DNA from: DATJPY01 sp035506135
Lineage (GTDB): Bacteria; Myxococcota_A; UBA9160; PR03
Length of the DNA stretch: 44,108 nucleotides
Assembly (NCBI GenBank): GCA_035506135.1
Contig: DATJPY010000078.1
Location: forward strand, 1-44,108
Direction: 5' to 3'
Part shown: positions 35,008 through 44,047 of the stretch, piece after piece
How positions within the stretch are numbered: position 1 is the first letter of the stretch
How the letters are laid out: each line of letters opens with the position of its first letter
Made by a program: the position numbers and the translations under genes
The notes under the pieces: model-generated
What the model was told of the DNA's origin: nothing
Databases searched by the model: none
What the model saw: only the letters and a program-made list of their open reading frames with translations

Positions 35008-38000
35008 GTCCTTTCCCTCCGCCGCGAGCGGGCGAGATGGAGCCCGAGCGCGCCGTTCGCGGCGAGGAGCGCGCCCAGGAGCCTGGCGTCGCCGACGCCT
35101 CCGAGCGTCAAGGGCGCGCAGCTTCCGTAGCCCCCGGCTGGAAGCGTGTCGTAGAAGGTGAGCCCGTTCATCATCCCGCGTCCCCCGCAGGCATCGCCGC
35201 CGCACGCGTGCGTCGGCGGAATCGGGAAGCCGCGGTCGACGTCCGCCGAGTTGCCCGTCGACATGGCGGGCCCACCCACGGCCGCGCCGGAGCCTCCGTT
35301 CGATCCGGACCCGGACTCGGGGACGAAGAAGCGGAGGCCGAAGAGCTGCTCGCCGGTCAGTGCCTCGTGCACCATGTTGGCGGCTCCGGCTCCCCCGTAG
35401 GCGCCGCCCACCACGCCGCCCACGAGGCCGCCGACGGCCGCGCCAATGGCGACACCCGGCGGACCCGCCGCCAGACCTCCGATCGCGGCGCCCCACTCCG
35501 CGCCCGTCGCGCCGCCGACGGCCTGCCCGATGCGGCCGCCCGCGTATCCGGCGAGCCCGGTCGCGACCTCGACGACCCACGAGTCGGCGCCCGCCGGATC
35601 CCAGAGCTGAACGGGGTTGCCGAGGGCGTACGCGTACTGGTTCACGAGCTGCGGGATCGGATCGGGCGAGAGGAAGCGCGCCGCGAGCGGATCGTAGAGC
35701 CGATTCCCGACCGCGAAGAGGTCGCCGACCGCCTTCCCACGCGCGAAGCGCACCGGGTCTGCCCCGGCGCCGAGGACCTGGTCGACACCGAACGGCGCAT
35801 ACTGATAGTGCTCGACGACGTTTCCGCCAGCGTCGGTCACGAGCTTCACGTTGCCGCGGAAGTCGAAGTGGCGATAGCACGTCGCCTGGCCCGCGAGGTC
35901 GATGCGCACCTCGCCGAGGTCGATGGCGAGCGAGCCGCCGGCGGCGTCGGTCTCGACGAGACCCCCGAAGCGGCGCTTGGTGACGGCGCCGCCGACCGCG
36001 CTCGATACCGGCCGCCCGAGCACGTCCCACGCGAAGCTCGCGCTCCCGACCGACGCGATGCGCCCGGCGCCATCCCAGCCGATCGGGACGCCGCCGCGCG
36101 CGGTGGTGAAGCCGGCCGCGTCGTACGCGTACTGCGTGACGGGGCCGCCTTCGTTCTGCCGCACGTCGAGCAGGCGGCTCCCCTCGGTGTCGTAGTCGAG
36201 GACGCCGAGGTTCGTGCCGGCGGTGAGGTTGCCGAGGAGGTCGTAGCCGAGCACGTCGCCCGCCCAGGCGCCGACGCGCTGGCCGATCCCCTCTCCCTCG
36301 CCCGGCGCCATCAGGTAGCTCTCTCTGCTGGTCGCGGCGACGAATCCGGTCGTCGTCGTCTGCGCCGTGATGCAGCGCTCGTCCAGGACGGCGCACGTGG
36401 GATCGGAGTCGTTCACGGTGGTCGCCTCGACGGTCGCGGAGGCCGCGTTGGTCATGGTCGCGCCGACGAGCGTGCCGAGCGCCGGATCGTAGGTGAAGCG
36501 GCGCGTGAGGCCGTTGCCGTAGCGGGTCTGCGCGAGCCGTCCTCCCGTGAAGGTCCGCTGCACCCGGGCGACGCCGCCGTCGAGGACGGCCGCCTCGCGG
36601 CCCGCGGCGTCGTAGCCGAGCCCGAGCTCGCGCAGCACGCCGCCGTCGCTCGTACGCAGCGTCGCATCGACGAGGCGCGAGCGCGCGTCCCAACCGAGCT
36701 CCATGCGGTCGCCGCTCCCGTAGGCGACCGCGTCGACTCGGCCCGCGGCGTCGTACTCGTAGCTCTCGCTTCCCGAGCGATTGTCGAGCATCCAGGCGAG
36801 CCGCCCGGCGCTCCAGACGAAGCCGGCCGCGTCCTCGGTCGCGCCGCCGCGCAGGATCGAGTGCACGGTCGTGCGGCCGAGCGCGTCGTACGTCCAGCCC
36901 TCGCCCATCCCGTTGGGCCGATGCAGCGCCGTCATCCGGCCATCCGCGTCGTAGTCGAAGGTCGTGGCGTGCCAGGCGCCACCGGCCCGCTCGCTCCGCT
37001 GCACGAGGCGGCCGAGCGCGTCGTAGCCGAGCTCCGTGTTGCCGCCGCCCGGGCGCTCGATGCGCAGCACCTGGTGGTCGCTGCGGTGCGCGATCGTGAG
37101 GCTCGCGCTCCCCTGCGGCCCGGCGAGCTGCACCGCGCTCACGTTGCGGTCCGCATCGAAGCTGCGCGACGCGATCCCGCCGCGTCCCGGTCCAGACTCG
37201 GTCAGCAGGTCCGGCCCCCGCGTCGGGTTGCCGACGGCGTCGTACGCGAAGCTCCGCGTAGTGTCGCCGAGCGTCGCGCTCGCGGCGTGTCCGTGCTCGC
37301 CGTAGCCGGAGAACGTCGTCGTGAGGCCCGCCGCGCTCGTGATGCGGCTCACCATCTCGTCGGCGCCATAGGCGACGCTCGTCGTCTCGCCCGCGCCGTT
37401 CGTGATCGAGAGCAGGCGCCCGGCCGCGTCGTAGCTGCGCTGCTCGATCGAGCCCAGCGCGTCCGAGACGCTCGCGACCGGCCGGCGCTCCGGCGACGCG
37501 CGGTCGACACCGGACGGCTTGTAGCTCCAGACCGTCACGTTGCCGCTCGGGTCGGTGCGCGTGGCGACGTCGTCGTCGCGATAGGTCCACGAGGTCGTGA
37601 CGCCGCTCGGGAGCGTCATCGCGGTGACGCGCCGGCTCGCCCACGTGCGCGTCGTCGTCTCGCCGGTCGCGATCGCCTTCGCCTCGAGGAGCTCCGCGCT
37701 CGCGTCGTAGCGGAAGCTCGTGGCGAAGCCGAGCGGGTCGGTCATGCGGGTGGTGTAGATGCCGGCGGCGTCGGGTGCCTGGTAGGCGAAGCTCCGCGTC
37801 GGGTTGCCGAGCCCCACCTGCACGACCTGCGTCACGCGGTGCGCGGCGTCGTACTGATACTGCACGCGCTCGCCCTCGGAGCTCGTGATCGCAGCGAGGT
37901 CGCCGGCCGCGTACTCGTAGCGGAAGCCGGGAGCGTTCTCGGCCACGTCGAGGCCGTCGCGCGCGCTCGCGAGCCGGCCGTTCGCATCGTAGCCGAAGAG

Positions 38001-38666
38001 CGCCTGGCGGCCGGCGCGGTCCGTGATCCGGACGACCCTGCCCTGTGCGTCGTAGCTGATCGCGAAGACCGGATGGCAGTCGCCCGCCGGCGCGAGACAC
38101 TGGTCGATCGCGGTCGTGTGCGGCCTGCCGTCGCCCTGCACCGCCTGCGTGAAGCGCAGCGACGGGCTCGGCGAGCTCGTCCAGTGGACCGCGAGCGGCC
38201 GGCCGCTCGCGCTGAAGTCGTACTCCAGGCCACCCTTGGTCTTGAGCGCGTTCGGGCCGAGCTTCACCCAGGTCGTGCCGGGGATCGCGGCCCCGGGCGC
38301 GAGGAGCCCGACGCCGTAGCTCGCGCCCGTCGCGTCGACGAACGTGTCGTTCGCGTACGCGAGGTCGTCGAAGCTCCAGGTCCAGCGCCGCGTCGCCGAG
38401 CTCCAGCTCGCGCCGACCGCGAGCGGGCCGAGCTGGGTGTCGATGTCGAGGTCGCTCCGCGTCACCAGCAGGTTTCCGCCCGCCACGTCGACCGTGCCGC
38501 CGGGCACGGCCACGCGCACCGGCGCACGGTACTCCGGCGCGCCGGGCGACGGCGCGAGAGGGCTCGACGGGTGGCAGGTGTCTCCGCTCGTGGCAAGCGA
38601 CAGCGCGAGGAGGAGCCCGCCCCTCACCCACCGCCGCCCGCCGATCCCCGAACGCTCGGATCGCAT
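35004..38666 (-). CDS. Exported RHS/YD-repeat protein with glycine-rich C-terminus
   Basis: A 1,220-residue RHS protein. A hydrophobic N-terminus (about 17-28) suggests Sec export. Residues about 190-980 hold many YD repeats (for example YDANGRLASA, YDALGRLVQR, YDADGRMTAL) expected to form a beta-spiral cage. The core-closing motif LYDPLAARFLSPDPI at about 990 marks the usual end of RHS cages. Beyond it, residues about 1035-1095 are a glycine-zipper-like stretch (repeated GGxxG with Ala/Val), then a Gly/Ser linker. The extreme C-terminus (about 1186-1220) has a hydrophobic segment followed by RSRRRERT, like a membrane anchor or surface-sorting tail. The variable region after the core is where toxins occur in this family, but I recognise no toxin motif. 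It overlaps the downstream membrane gene as GTGA. Confidence 0.9.
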   Translation of the reverse strand: MRSERSGIGGRRWVRGGLLLALSLATSGDTCHPSSPLAPSPGAPEYRAPVRVAVPGGTVDVAGGNLLVTRSDLDIDTQLGPLAVGASWSSATRRWTWSFDDLAYANDTFVDATGASYGVGLLAPGAAIPGTTWVKLGPNALKTKGGLEYDFSASGRPLAVHWTSSPSPSLRFTQAVQGDGRPHTTAIDQCLAPAGDCHPVFAISYDAQGRVVRITDRAGRQALFGYDANGRLASARDGLDVAENAPGFRYEYAAGDLAAITSSEGERVQYQYDAAHRVTQVVQVGLGNPTRSFAYQAPDAAGIYTTRMTDPLGFATSFRYDASAELLEAKAIATGETTTRTWASRRVTAMTLPSGVTTSWTYRDDDVATRTDPSGNVTVWSYKPSGVDRASPERRPVASVSDALGSIEQRSYDAAGRLLSITNGAGETTSVAYGADEMVSRITSAAGLTTTFSGYGEHGHAASATLGDTTRSFAYDAVGNPTRGPDLLTESGPGRGGIASRSFDADRNVSAVQLAGPQGSASLTIAHRSDHQVLRIERPGGGNTELGYDALGRLVQRSERAGGAWHATTFDYDADGRMTALHRPNGMGEGWTYDALGRTTVHSILRGGATEDAAGFVWSAGRLAWMLDNRSGSESYEYDAAGRVDAVAYGSGDRMELGWDARSRLVDATLRTSDGGVLRELGLGYDAAGREAAVLDGGVARVQRTFTGGRLAQTRYGNGLTRRFTYDPALGTLVGATMTNAASATVEATTVNDSDPTCAVLDERCITAQTTTTGFVAATSRESYLMAPGEGEGIGQRVGAWAGDVLGYDLLGNLTAGTNLGVLDYDTEGSRLLDVRQNEGGPVTQYAYDAAGFTTARGGVPIGWDGAGRIASVGSASFAWDVLGRPVSSAVGGAVTKRRFGGLVETDAAGGSLAIDLGEVRIDLAGQATCYRHFDFRGNVKLVTDAGGNVVEHYQYAPFGVDQVLGAGADPVRFARGKAVGDLFAVGNRLYDPLAARFLSPDPIPQLVNQYAYALGNPVQLWDPAGADSWVVEVATGLAGYAGGRIGQAVGGATGAEWGAAIGGLAAGPPGVAIGAAVGGLVGGVVGGAYGGAGAANMVHEALTGEQLFGLRFFVPESGSGSNGGSGAAVGGPAMSTGNSADVDRGFPIPPTHACGGDACGGRGMMNGLTFYDTLPAGGYGSCAPLTLGGVGDARLLGALLAANGALGLHLARSRRRERT

Positions 38667-38762
38667 GCTGCTCTCGACCGGGACGTGCGGGGTGCGATTC
38701 GAGCGCGAAGCAAGCGGCGTGCCGGCGCCGGAGCGATCCAGCGCACGTCTGCGGCCATGCGC

Positions 38763-38801
38763 TTCGACACGCGCTGTCGAAGTTCGACACGGCGTGTGGA
38801 A
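38763..38801. promoter_or_regulatory. Two tandem 19-bp palindromes, candidate operator pair
   Basis: Copy 1 (38763-38781) is TTCGACACGCGCTGTCGAA, with perfect 7-bp arms around 5 bp. Copy 2 (38783-38801) is TTCGACACGGCGTGTGGAA, the same layout with one mismatch in the right arm. The 20-bp period, about two helical turns, places both on one DNA face. They lie in the 163-bp region between the divergent RHS and small membrane protein genes. Confidence 0.7.
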
Positions 38802-38829
38802 TCCTGCGGGTCAGCCGGAGGAGATCCCC

Positions 38830-39237
38830 ATGTCGACGGCCCTGCCCGAGCCCGCCGCCCGCGACCCGCTGCCCTCGGTGGTCACCGTCGCGAACCTGGT
38901 CTACGCGCTCCACAGCTTCGCGATCGTCGTGGCGCTGGTCGGGACCGCGACGGTGGTCGGGAGCTTCCTCGGCAGCCTCCCCTCGATCGCCGCGGTGGTC
39001 CTCAACTACGTGAAGCGCAGCGACGCGCGCGGCACCTGGGCGGAGTCGCACTACCGCTGGCAGATCCGCACCTTCTGGTTCACCGCGCTCTGGGTCGCGA
39101 TCGCCGCGCTGCTCTTCGCGACGCTGATCGGCATTCCGATCGCGTTCGGGCTCTTCGGCGCCATCACGCTCTGGGTGGTCTACCGCATCGTGAAGGGATG
39201 GATGCGGCTGCGCGACCAGCTGCCGATGTACGAGTAG
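38830..39237 (+). CDS. Small integral membrane protein, DUF4870-like
   Basis: A 135-residue protein with three or four membrane helices (about 18-37, 42-60, 80-103, 105-122). The segment LNYVKRSDARGTWAESHYRWQIRTFWF is the well-conserved signature of a widespread small membrane family (DUF4870-like) without known function. The ATG at 38830 has GGAGGAGA upstream. It diverges from the RHS gene across the tandem palindrome and ends 3 bp before the convergent alcohol dehydrogenase gene. Confidence 0.85.
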   Translation: MSTALPEPAARDPLPSVVTVANLVYALHSFAIVVALVGTATVVGSFLGSLPSIAAVVLNYVKRSDARGTWAESHYRWQIRTFWFTALWVAIAALLFATLIGIPIAFGLFGAITLWVVYRIVKGWMRLRDQLPMYE

Positions 39238-39240
39238 CGC

Positions 39241-40338
39241 CTACACCGAGAGCACGGTGCGGATGCCGCGGCCCGCGCGCAGGTCCGCGAGGGCGGCGTC
39301 GATCTCCCCGAGCGGGCGGCGCGCGGTCACCAGGCCCGCGAGGTCGAGGCGGCCGGCGCGCCAGAGCGCGAGCAGCCGCGGGATCTCGCGCAGCGAGTTG
39401 CTGGAGCCGAGGATGCAGCCGAGCAGCTTCTTCTCGGTCACGGTGAAGAGGGCGGCCGGCGCGATCTCGATCTTCTCGGTGATGGGCGCCGCGCCCACCG
39501 CGACGACGGTGCCACCGTTCCGCGTCGCCTGGAGGCCGGTCTGCACCAGGCTCGCGCGGCCCGCGGTCTCGAAGGCGTAGTCGGCGCCGACCTTCGTCGC
39601 CTCGCGCACGCGCGCCACGACATCGTCGGTCCCGGGGTCGAGCAGATCGGTCGCGCCGAACGACTCGGCGGCCTTGCGCCGCTCGGGCAGCGGATCGGAC
39701 GCGAAGATGCGCGCGGCGCCCGCGATGCGCGCGCCCTGCACGGTGGAGAGGCCGATCCCGCCGAGGCCCATCACGAGCACGGTCGCGCCCTCGTGCACGC
39801 GCGCGGTGTTGAGGACGGCGCCCACGCCGGTCTGCACGGCGCAGCCGATGACGCAGGCGATCTCGAGCGGGACGTCGCGCTCGACCTTCACGGCGGCCGA
39901 CTCGGGCGCGACGACGAGCTCGGCGAAGGCGGCGAGGTTGACGCCGCGATAGACGAGCGCGCCGCGCCGCGAGAGGCCGGTCGTCCCGTCGGGCAGCGTG
40001 CTGGTCATGAGCCCCGCCGCGTCGACGCAGAGCGCGGCCTCGCCGCGCACGCACCAGTAGCAGCGGCCGCACGGAGGCACGGGCGTCAGGATGACGGGGT
40101 CGCCGGGCGCGAGGTCGGTGACGCCCGCGCCGACCTGCTCGACGACGCCGGCGGCCTCGTGTCCCAGCACGATGGGCAGCGGCGCCGGGAACGCGCCGTC
40201 GGCGATGCTGAGGTCGGAGTGGCAGACGCCGCAGTGCTGGACGCGCACCCGCACCTGCCCGGGCCCCGGCCGCACGATCTCGACGTCGTCGTAGACCTGG
40301 AGCGGCTGGCCCGCCCCCTCGAGCACCGCAGCGCGCAT
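39241..40338 (-). CDS. Zinc-dependent alcohol dehydrogenase
   Basis: A 365-residue medium-chain dehydrogenase. Catalytic zinc ligands are C39 (CGVCHSD) and H60 in GHEAAG; the structural zinc cysteines are C90, C93, C96 and C104. The Rossmann motif GLGGIGLS and the following acidic D in FASDPLPER favour NAD(H). It resembles class III-like and NDMA-type bacterial enzymes; substrate unknown. I chose the ATG at 40338 because GGGAG lies 6 nt upstream; a GTG two codons earlier would abut that site. Confidence 0.93.
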   Translation of the reverse strand: MRAAVLEGAGQPLQVYDDVEIVRPGPGQVRVRVQHCGVCHSDLSIADGAFPAPLPIVLGHEAAGVVEQVGAGVTDLAPGDPVILTPVPPCGRCYWCVRGEAALCVDAAGLMTSTLPDGTTGLSRRGALVYRGVNLAAFAELVVAPESAAVKVERDVPLEIACVIGCAVQTGVGAVLNTARVHEGATVLVMGLGGIGLSTVQGARIAGAARIFASDPLPERRKAAESFGATDLLDPGTDDVVARVREATKVGADYAFETAGRASLVQTGLQATRNGGTVVAVGAAPITEKIEIAPAALFTVTEKKLLGCILGSSNSLREIPRLLALWRAGRLDLAGLVTARRPLGEIDAALADLRAGRGIRTVLSV

Positions 40339-40373
40339 GCGCACCTCCCGTTGGGTGCGCGGATCCTACCGCA

Positions 40374-40403
40374 CCACGGCTGGATGAGATCGATCGGCCG
40401 TGG
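40374..40403. terminator. Hairpin between trpS and the alcohol dehydrogenase
   Basis: CCACGGC (40374-40380) and GCCGTGG (40397-40403) form a perfect 7-bp stem with a 16-nt loop containing GATCGATC. It lies 91 bp after the trpS stop and 35 bp before the dehydrogenase start. No T-run; terminator or operator role is only positional. Confidence 0.3.
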
Positions 40404-40494
40404 GCTTGCTCGTCACGCTTCGGGCGACGGGCCCCCCGCTCCGATCGTGCGCGGTGACGCCCTCAGATTTCCTCGCTCGCCCACGTCCGATCGC

Positions 40495-41487
40495 TCACGT
40501 GGTCGAGTCGCGATCAGCGGGCCCGACGCCGAGCCCCGCGGCGTCGCGCGCTGCGTCGAGCACCGGCCGCGCCAGCGCACGTGCGCGCCGAACGCCGTCG
40601 GCCAGCACGTCCTCGACGTCTCCCGGGTGTCGGGCCAGCTCCGCGCGCCGCTCGCGCAGCGGCGCGAAGTAGCCCCAGACCCGGGCGAGCAGGTCCTTCT
40701 TCACCTCGCCGTACCCCAGCCCACCCGCCTTCGCACGCGCGAACAGCACCTCGCGCTCGGCCGGCGTCGCGAAGAGCGACCAGAGCTGGAAGAGCGCCGT
40801 CGCCGTGTCCTTCGGCTCCTCGACCGGCGTCGAGTCCGTCACGATCCCCATCACAGCCTTCTTGAGCTCCGCCTCGGGCCCGAACATCCGGAGCGTGTTG
40901 CCGTAGGACTTGCTCATCTTGCGCCCGTCGGTCCCGGGCACCACCGCCACTTCCTCGAGGATCATCGGCTCGGGCAGCTTGAACACCTCGCGGCCGTAGG
41001 TGTGGTTGAAGGCGCCGGCGATGTCGCGCGTCATCTCGAGGTGCTGCTTCTGGTCCTGGCCGACCGGCACGATGTCCGGGTTGTAGATCAGGATGTCGGC
41101 CGCCATCAGCACCGGGTAGGCGAAGAGCCCGTGGTTCACCGGCGCGCCGGCCGCCACCTTGTCCTTGTACGAGGTCGCGCGCTCGAGGAGCCCCATCGGC
41201 GTCACCGTCGTCAGGATCCACGCCAGCTCGCAGAGCTCGGGCAGGTCGGACTGGCGGTAGAGGATCGCGCGCTTCGGATCGAGGCCGCAGGCCAGGTAGT
41301 CGAGCGCGAGCTCGTGCGTGAAGCGGCGCCGCTCGCCGGCGTCGCGGATCGTCGTCATCGAGTGGTAGTCGGCGAGGAAGAAGATCGCCTCGCCGCGCTC
41401 CTGCAAGGCCACGTGCTGGCGCATCGCGCCGAAGTAGTTGCCGATGTGCGGCTCGCCCGAGGGCTGGATGCCCGAGAGGATACGCAT
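40495..41487 (-). CDS. trpS: Tryptophanyl-tRNA synthetase
   Basis: A 330-residue class I synthetase of normal bacterial length. It opens with RILSGIQPSGEPHIGNYFGA (HIGH-like motif at 14-17), has the KMSKS motif at 190-194 (GRKMSKSYGN), PVGQDQKQHLEMTRDIA for tRNA/substrate binding, and ends in a helical anticodon-binding region. The ATG is 1 nt after the aminotransferase stop, so the two are co-translated. Confidence 0.97.
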   Translation of the reverse strand: MRILSGIQPSGEPHIGNYFGAMRQHVALQERGEAIFFLADYHSMTTIRDAGERRRFTHELALDYLACGLDPKRAILYRQSDLPELCELAWILTTVTPMGLLERATSYKDKVAAGAPVNHGLFAYPVLMAADILIYNPDIVPVGQDQKQHLEMTRDIAGAFNHTYGREVFKLPEPMILEEVAVVPGTDGRKMSKSYGNTLRMFGPEAELKKAVMGIVTDSTPVEEPKDTATALFQLWSLFATPAEREVLFARAKAGGLGYGEVKKDLLARVWGYFAPLRERRAELARHPGDVEDVLADGVRRARALARPVLDAARDAAGLGVGPADRDSTT

Positions 41488-41488
41488 C

Positions 41489-42451
41489 TCAGCGTCGGAC
41501 GAAGGTGAGCCAGTGCTCGAAGTCGCGGTCGCGGCCTTCGGTCACCGCATCGAGGCGGTGCTTCAGCCGCGCCGAGATCGGGCCGAGCGCGCCCTCCCCC
41601 ACCAGCCGCCCGTCGATCGACGCGACCGGCCAGACGCCCGCGCTCGTGCCGGCGAGGAACACCTCGGGTGCCTCGAAGAGCGCCTCGGGGCGGATGGGAT
41701 CCTCGGAGGTCGGGATGCCCTCGTGCTTGGCGAGCTCGAGCACCGACCCGCGCGTCACCCCGGCGAGCACGCGGTCGAGCGGCGGCGTCCGCACCACGCC
41801 GCGCGCGTCGACCAGGAACACGTTCGTGGTCGGCCCCTCGGCCAGGTGCCCGGTCTCGTCGATCAGCACCACCTCGTCGTAGCCTTCCCTGCGCGCCGCC
41901 CACTTCGCCATCATCGGCCCGAGGTAGTTGGCGGCCGCCTTCGCGTGCGGGGGGAGGTGCGCTTCGACGCGGCGGCGCGTGTGCTCGAGCTTGAGCTTCA
42001 CCGTCGCGGGGAACGCCCGCGGCGAGGCCTTCCGCGCCACGATGTCGCGCCCGCTGTGGTACGCCGCGATCGCCAGCGAGACGCGCTCGTCCATCGGCAC
42101 CACGTCGACCTCGATCGACGGCAAGTAGGCGCTGATCTTGAGCGCGTTGGCGCCGGGGTTCGCGGCGACCGTCTCGATCGACGCGGCGCGCAGCGCCTCG
42201 AAGCCGTAGGCGAGCGGGAGCCCCACCAGGGCGACCGAGCGGAAGAAGCGCTCGAGGTGCTCGGGCAGCCGGAAGATCGCCGGCCCCCGCGGCGTCTCGT
42301 GCACCGAGAGGTAGTCGAAGACCAGGGACCCGCGCTGGAGGCTGTGCGAGAGGACGTGAACCGTTGCGGTGTCCCATGACACCAGGGAGCCGTCGAGCCA
42401 GATCCGGCGGTCCACCGGCGGGAGCTCGCTCTGAGGATTGGAGGTCGCCAT
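41489..42451 (-). CDS. ilvE: Branched-chain amino acid aminotransferase, class IV
   Basis: A 320-residue fold-type IV PLP aminotransferase. K171 in PHAKAAANYLGPM is the PLP lysine, followed by the family segments YDEVVLIDETGHLAEGPTTNVFLV and LAGVTRGSVLELA. Substrate-side motifs (WDTATVHVLSHSLQRGSLVFDYL) favour branched-chain aminotransferase over ADC lyase or D-amino acid transaminase, although that choice is not certain. The ATG at 42451 lacks a clear ribosome site. Co-transcribed with trpS. Confidence 0.88.
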   Translation of the reverse strand: MATSNPQSELPPVDRRIWLDGSLVSWDTATVHVLSHSLQRGSLVFDYLSVHETPRGPAIFRLPEHLERFFRSVALVGLPLAYGFEALRAASIETVAANPGANALKISAYLPSIEVDVVPMDERVSLAIAAYHSGRDIVARKASPRAFPATVKLKLEHTRRRVEAHLPPHAKAAANYLGPMMAKWAARREGYDEVVLIDETGHLAEGPTTNVFLVDARGVVRTPPLDRVLAGVTRGSVLELAKHEGIPTSEDPIRPEALFEAPEVFLAGTSAGVWPVASIDGRLVGEGALGPISARLKHRLDAVTEGRDRDFEHWLTFVRR

Positions 42452-42550
42452 GCGCCGAGGGTAACGGCTCGGCCCCACGGGAACGAGAGGAGCCGGCCCT
42501 GCCCTGCCACGCGAAGCCGCGCGGCGTCCACTCCCGGGGGTGGAGGCCCC

Positions 42551-43444
42551 ATGCCCGACACACCTCGACCCAGTCGACCGTCCCTTCCCGCCCTCCTGGC
42601 CGCGAGCCTCGCGCTCTGCCTCTGGGGCTCCCCCGCGCGCGCCACCACATTCTCCTTCAGCACGGGCGACCCGGACGGGAAGATGGCCATGGCGAGCCGG
42701 CCCGCGAGCGCCGGCAAGATCGAGATCGAGGCCGCCGACGACTTCGTCCTCGCCGGCGAGACCCTGATCGACCACGCGACCTTCACCGGGCTCCTGCCGA
42801 GCGGCACCTCGCTCACCGACGTCTCGCAGGTGCGCGTCGAGATCTACCGCGTCTTCCCGCAGGATTCGGATGTCGGGCGGACCAGCGGCGCGCCGACCTT
42901 CTCGACGTCGCAGGTGCCCACGCGCGTCAACTCGCCGTCGGACGTGGCTTTCGACTCGCGGGACTCGGCCGCGGCGACGCTGACCTTCGGCGCCTCGGTG
43001 CTGAGCGCAAGCTTCACGGCGGCGAACTCGGTCCTGAACGGGATCCACCCGAAGCCCAACTTCCAGACGGGCGGCGACGGAGCGGTCACCGGCGAGGAGG
43101 TCTCCTTCGAGGTCGCGATGAACGCCCTCGACCTTCCGGCGGGCCACTACTTCTTCGTGCCCCAGGTCGCGCTCTCGACCAGCGGCGACTTCTTCTGGCT
43201 GTCGGCGCCGAAGCCGATCACGGGCGGAACCGGCCCCTTCACCCCCGACCTGCAGACCTGGATCCGCAACGAGGACCTCGATCCGGACTGGCTGCGCGTC
43301 GGGACCGACATCGTCGGCGGAGACCCGGCGCCGACCTTCAACGCGGCCTTCTCGCTCGAGGGCGACGTCGTGCCCGAGCCGTCGGCGGGGCTTCTCGGCG
43401 CGGCTGGACTCGTGGGGATCGGGCTCCGCCGCAGGCGGGCGTGA
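42551..43444 (+). CDS. PEP-CTERM sorting-domain exported protein
   Basis: A 297-residue secreted protein. Signal peptide LPALLAASLALCLWGSPARA (to about residue 31) and a beta-rich body with no family I recognise. The classic end is at 274-297: VPEPSAG, hydrophobic LLGAAGLVGIGL and RRRRA, the exosortase-recognised PEP-CTERM signal. GGAGG lies 4 nt before the ATG. It shares the sorting tail but no obvious body similarity with the PEP-CTERM protein at the other end of the window. No exosortase gene is in the window. Confidence 0.92.
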   Translation: MPDTPRPSRPSLPALLAASLALCLWGSPARATTFSFSTGDPDGKMAMASRPASAGKIEIEAADDFVLAGETLIDHATFTGLLPSGTSLTDVSQVRVEIYRVFPQDSDVGRTSGAPTFSTSQVPTRVNSPSDVAFDSRDSAAATLTFGASVLSASFTAANSVLNGIHPKPNFQTGGDGAVTGEEVSFEVAMNALDLPAGHYFFVPQVALSTSGDFFWLSAPKPITGGTGPFTPDLQTWIRNEDLDPDWLRVGTDIVGGDPAPTFNAAFSLEGDVVPEPSAGLLGAAGLVGIGLRRRRA

Positions 43445-43491
43445 CACCCGCGACCCCGTCGCGGCTACAACACTGTTTGGAGGAAGGAACC

Positions 43492-43596
43492 GTGCGAAAG
43501 CTCGTCCGCGTGGCTGCCGAGCCTGCCATCGTTGCCGCGGCCCTCTACCGGGAGCTCGTCCTCTCGGTGCTCACCCTGATCCGCCCCACCCGCTGA
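43492..43596 (+). CDS. Unannotated 34-residue small protein
   Basis: GTG-initiated ORF preceded by an unusually strong GGAGGAAGG ribosome site ending 4 nt before the start. It encodes a 34-residue peptide with basic ends (MRKLVR and RPTR) and a hydrophobic middle with an Arg-Glu pair, consistent with an amphipathic or membrane-associated helix. Almost all codons end in G or C. It lies 47 bp after the PEP-CTERM gene on the same strand. Function unknown. Confidence 0.6.
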   Translation: MRKLVRVAAEPAIVAAALYRELVLSVLTLIRPTR

Positions 43597-43658
43597 CCGA
43601 ACCCGGACGCTGGCCGAACCCGGACTCCGCCCCACTTTCGCGAGGAGCCTTCCTCCCC

Positions 43659-43997
43659 TCAATGCCCCGCTGCGCTCCGGCGCGGCTCCTCCGCCTGCCC
43701 GTGGCCCAGCCCTCGGTGCGCAGGCGGCTCTTCCTCCCCGTAGCCGGACTCCGCGAGCCGCGCGCGACGGCGCCATGCGAGGAGCTCGGGCTCGTAGGCC
43801 TTCACCCACGTCCGCGCGGCCAGCGCCAAGGCGAAGAGCAGGCTGCAGATGGCCACCCAGAGACAGTCGATCGGGCGCAGCCCGAAGATCGTCGGCCGAT
43901 AGGCGGTCGTCAGGTAGATCGCCTTCAAGAGGAAGCCCGCCATCAGGCTCGACCAGCCACCCAGGATCAGCGCATCGATCAGGGGTAGGACCGACAT
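43659..43997 (-). CDS. Small two-helix membrane protein, unknown function
   Basis: A 112-residue protein with two hydrophobic helices (about 8-30 and 45-62) and a charged C-terminal half (WRRRARLAESGYGEEEPPAHRGLGHG). No family recognised. The ATG at 43997 has GGAGGG 7 nt upstream and a good sigma-70 promoter about 50 bp further, so the gene is very likely real. Confidence 0.75.
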   Translation of the reverse strand: MSVLPLIDALILGGWSSLMAGFLLKAIYLTTAYRPTIFGLRPIDCLWVAICSLLFALALAARTWVKAYEPELLAWRRRARLAESGYGEEEPPAHRGLGHGQAEEPRRSAAGH

Positions 43998-44047
43998 CGA
44001 GATGCCCTCCGACCCATCCGGCCGGCGAAACCGACCCGCCGGAAAGC

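Noticed and set aside
35037..39446. A 1,469-codon plus-strand open frame antisense to the RHS gene
   Set aside because: Complementary strand of repetitive YD-repeat codons yields long open frames; composition is Arg/Ala/Glu-rich without domains.
42452..42550. Sigma-54 promoter for the second PEP-CTERM gene
   Set aside because: A GG-N10-GC spacing can be found, but without the TGGC and TTGC context; in GC-rich DNA this is expected by chance.
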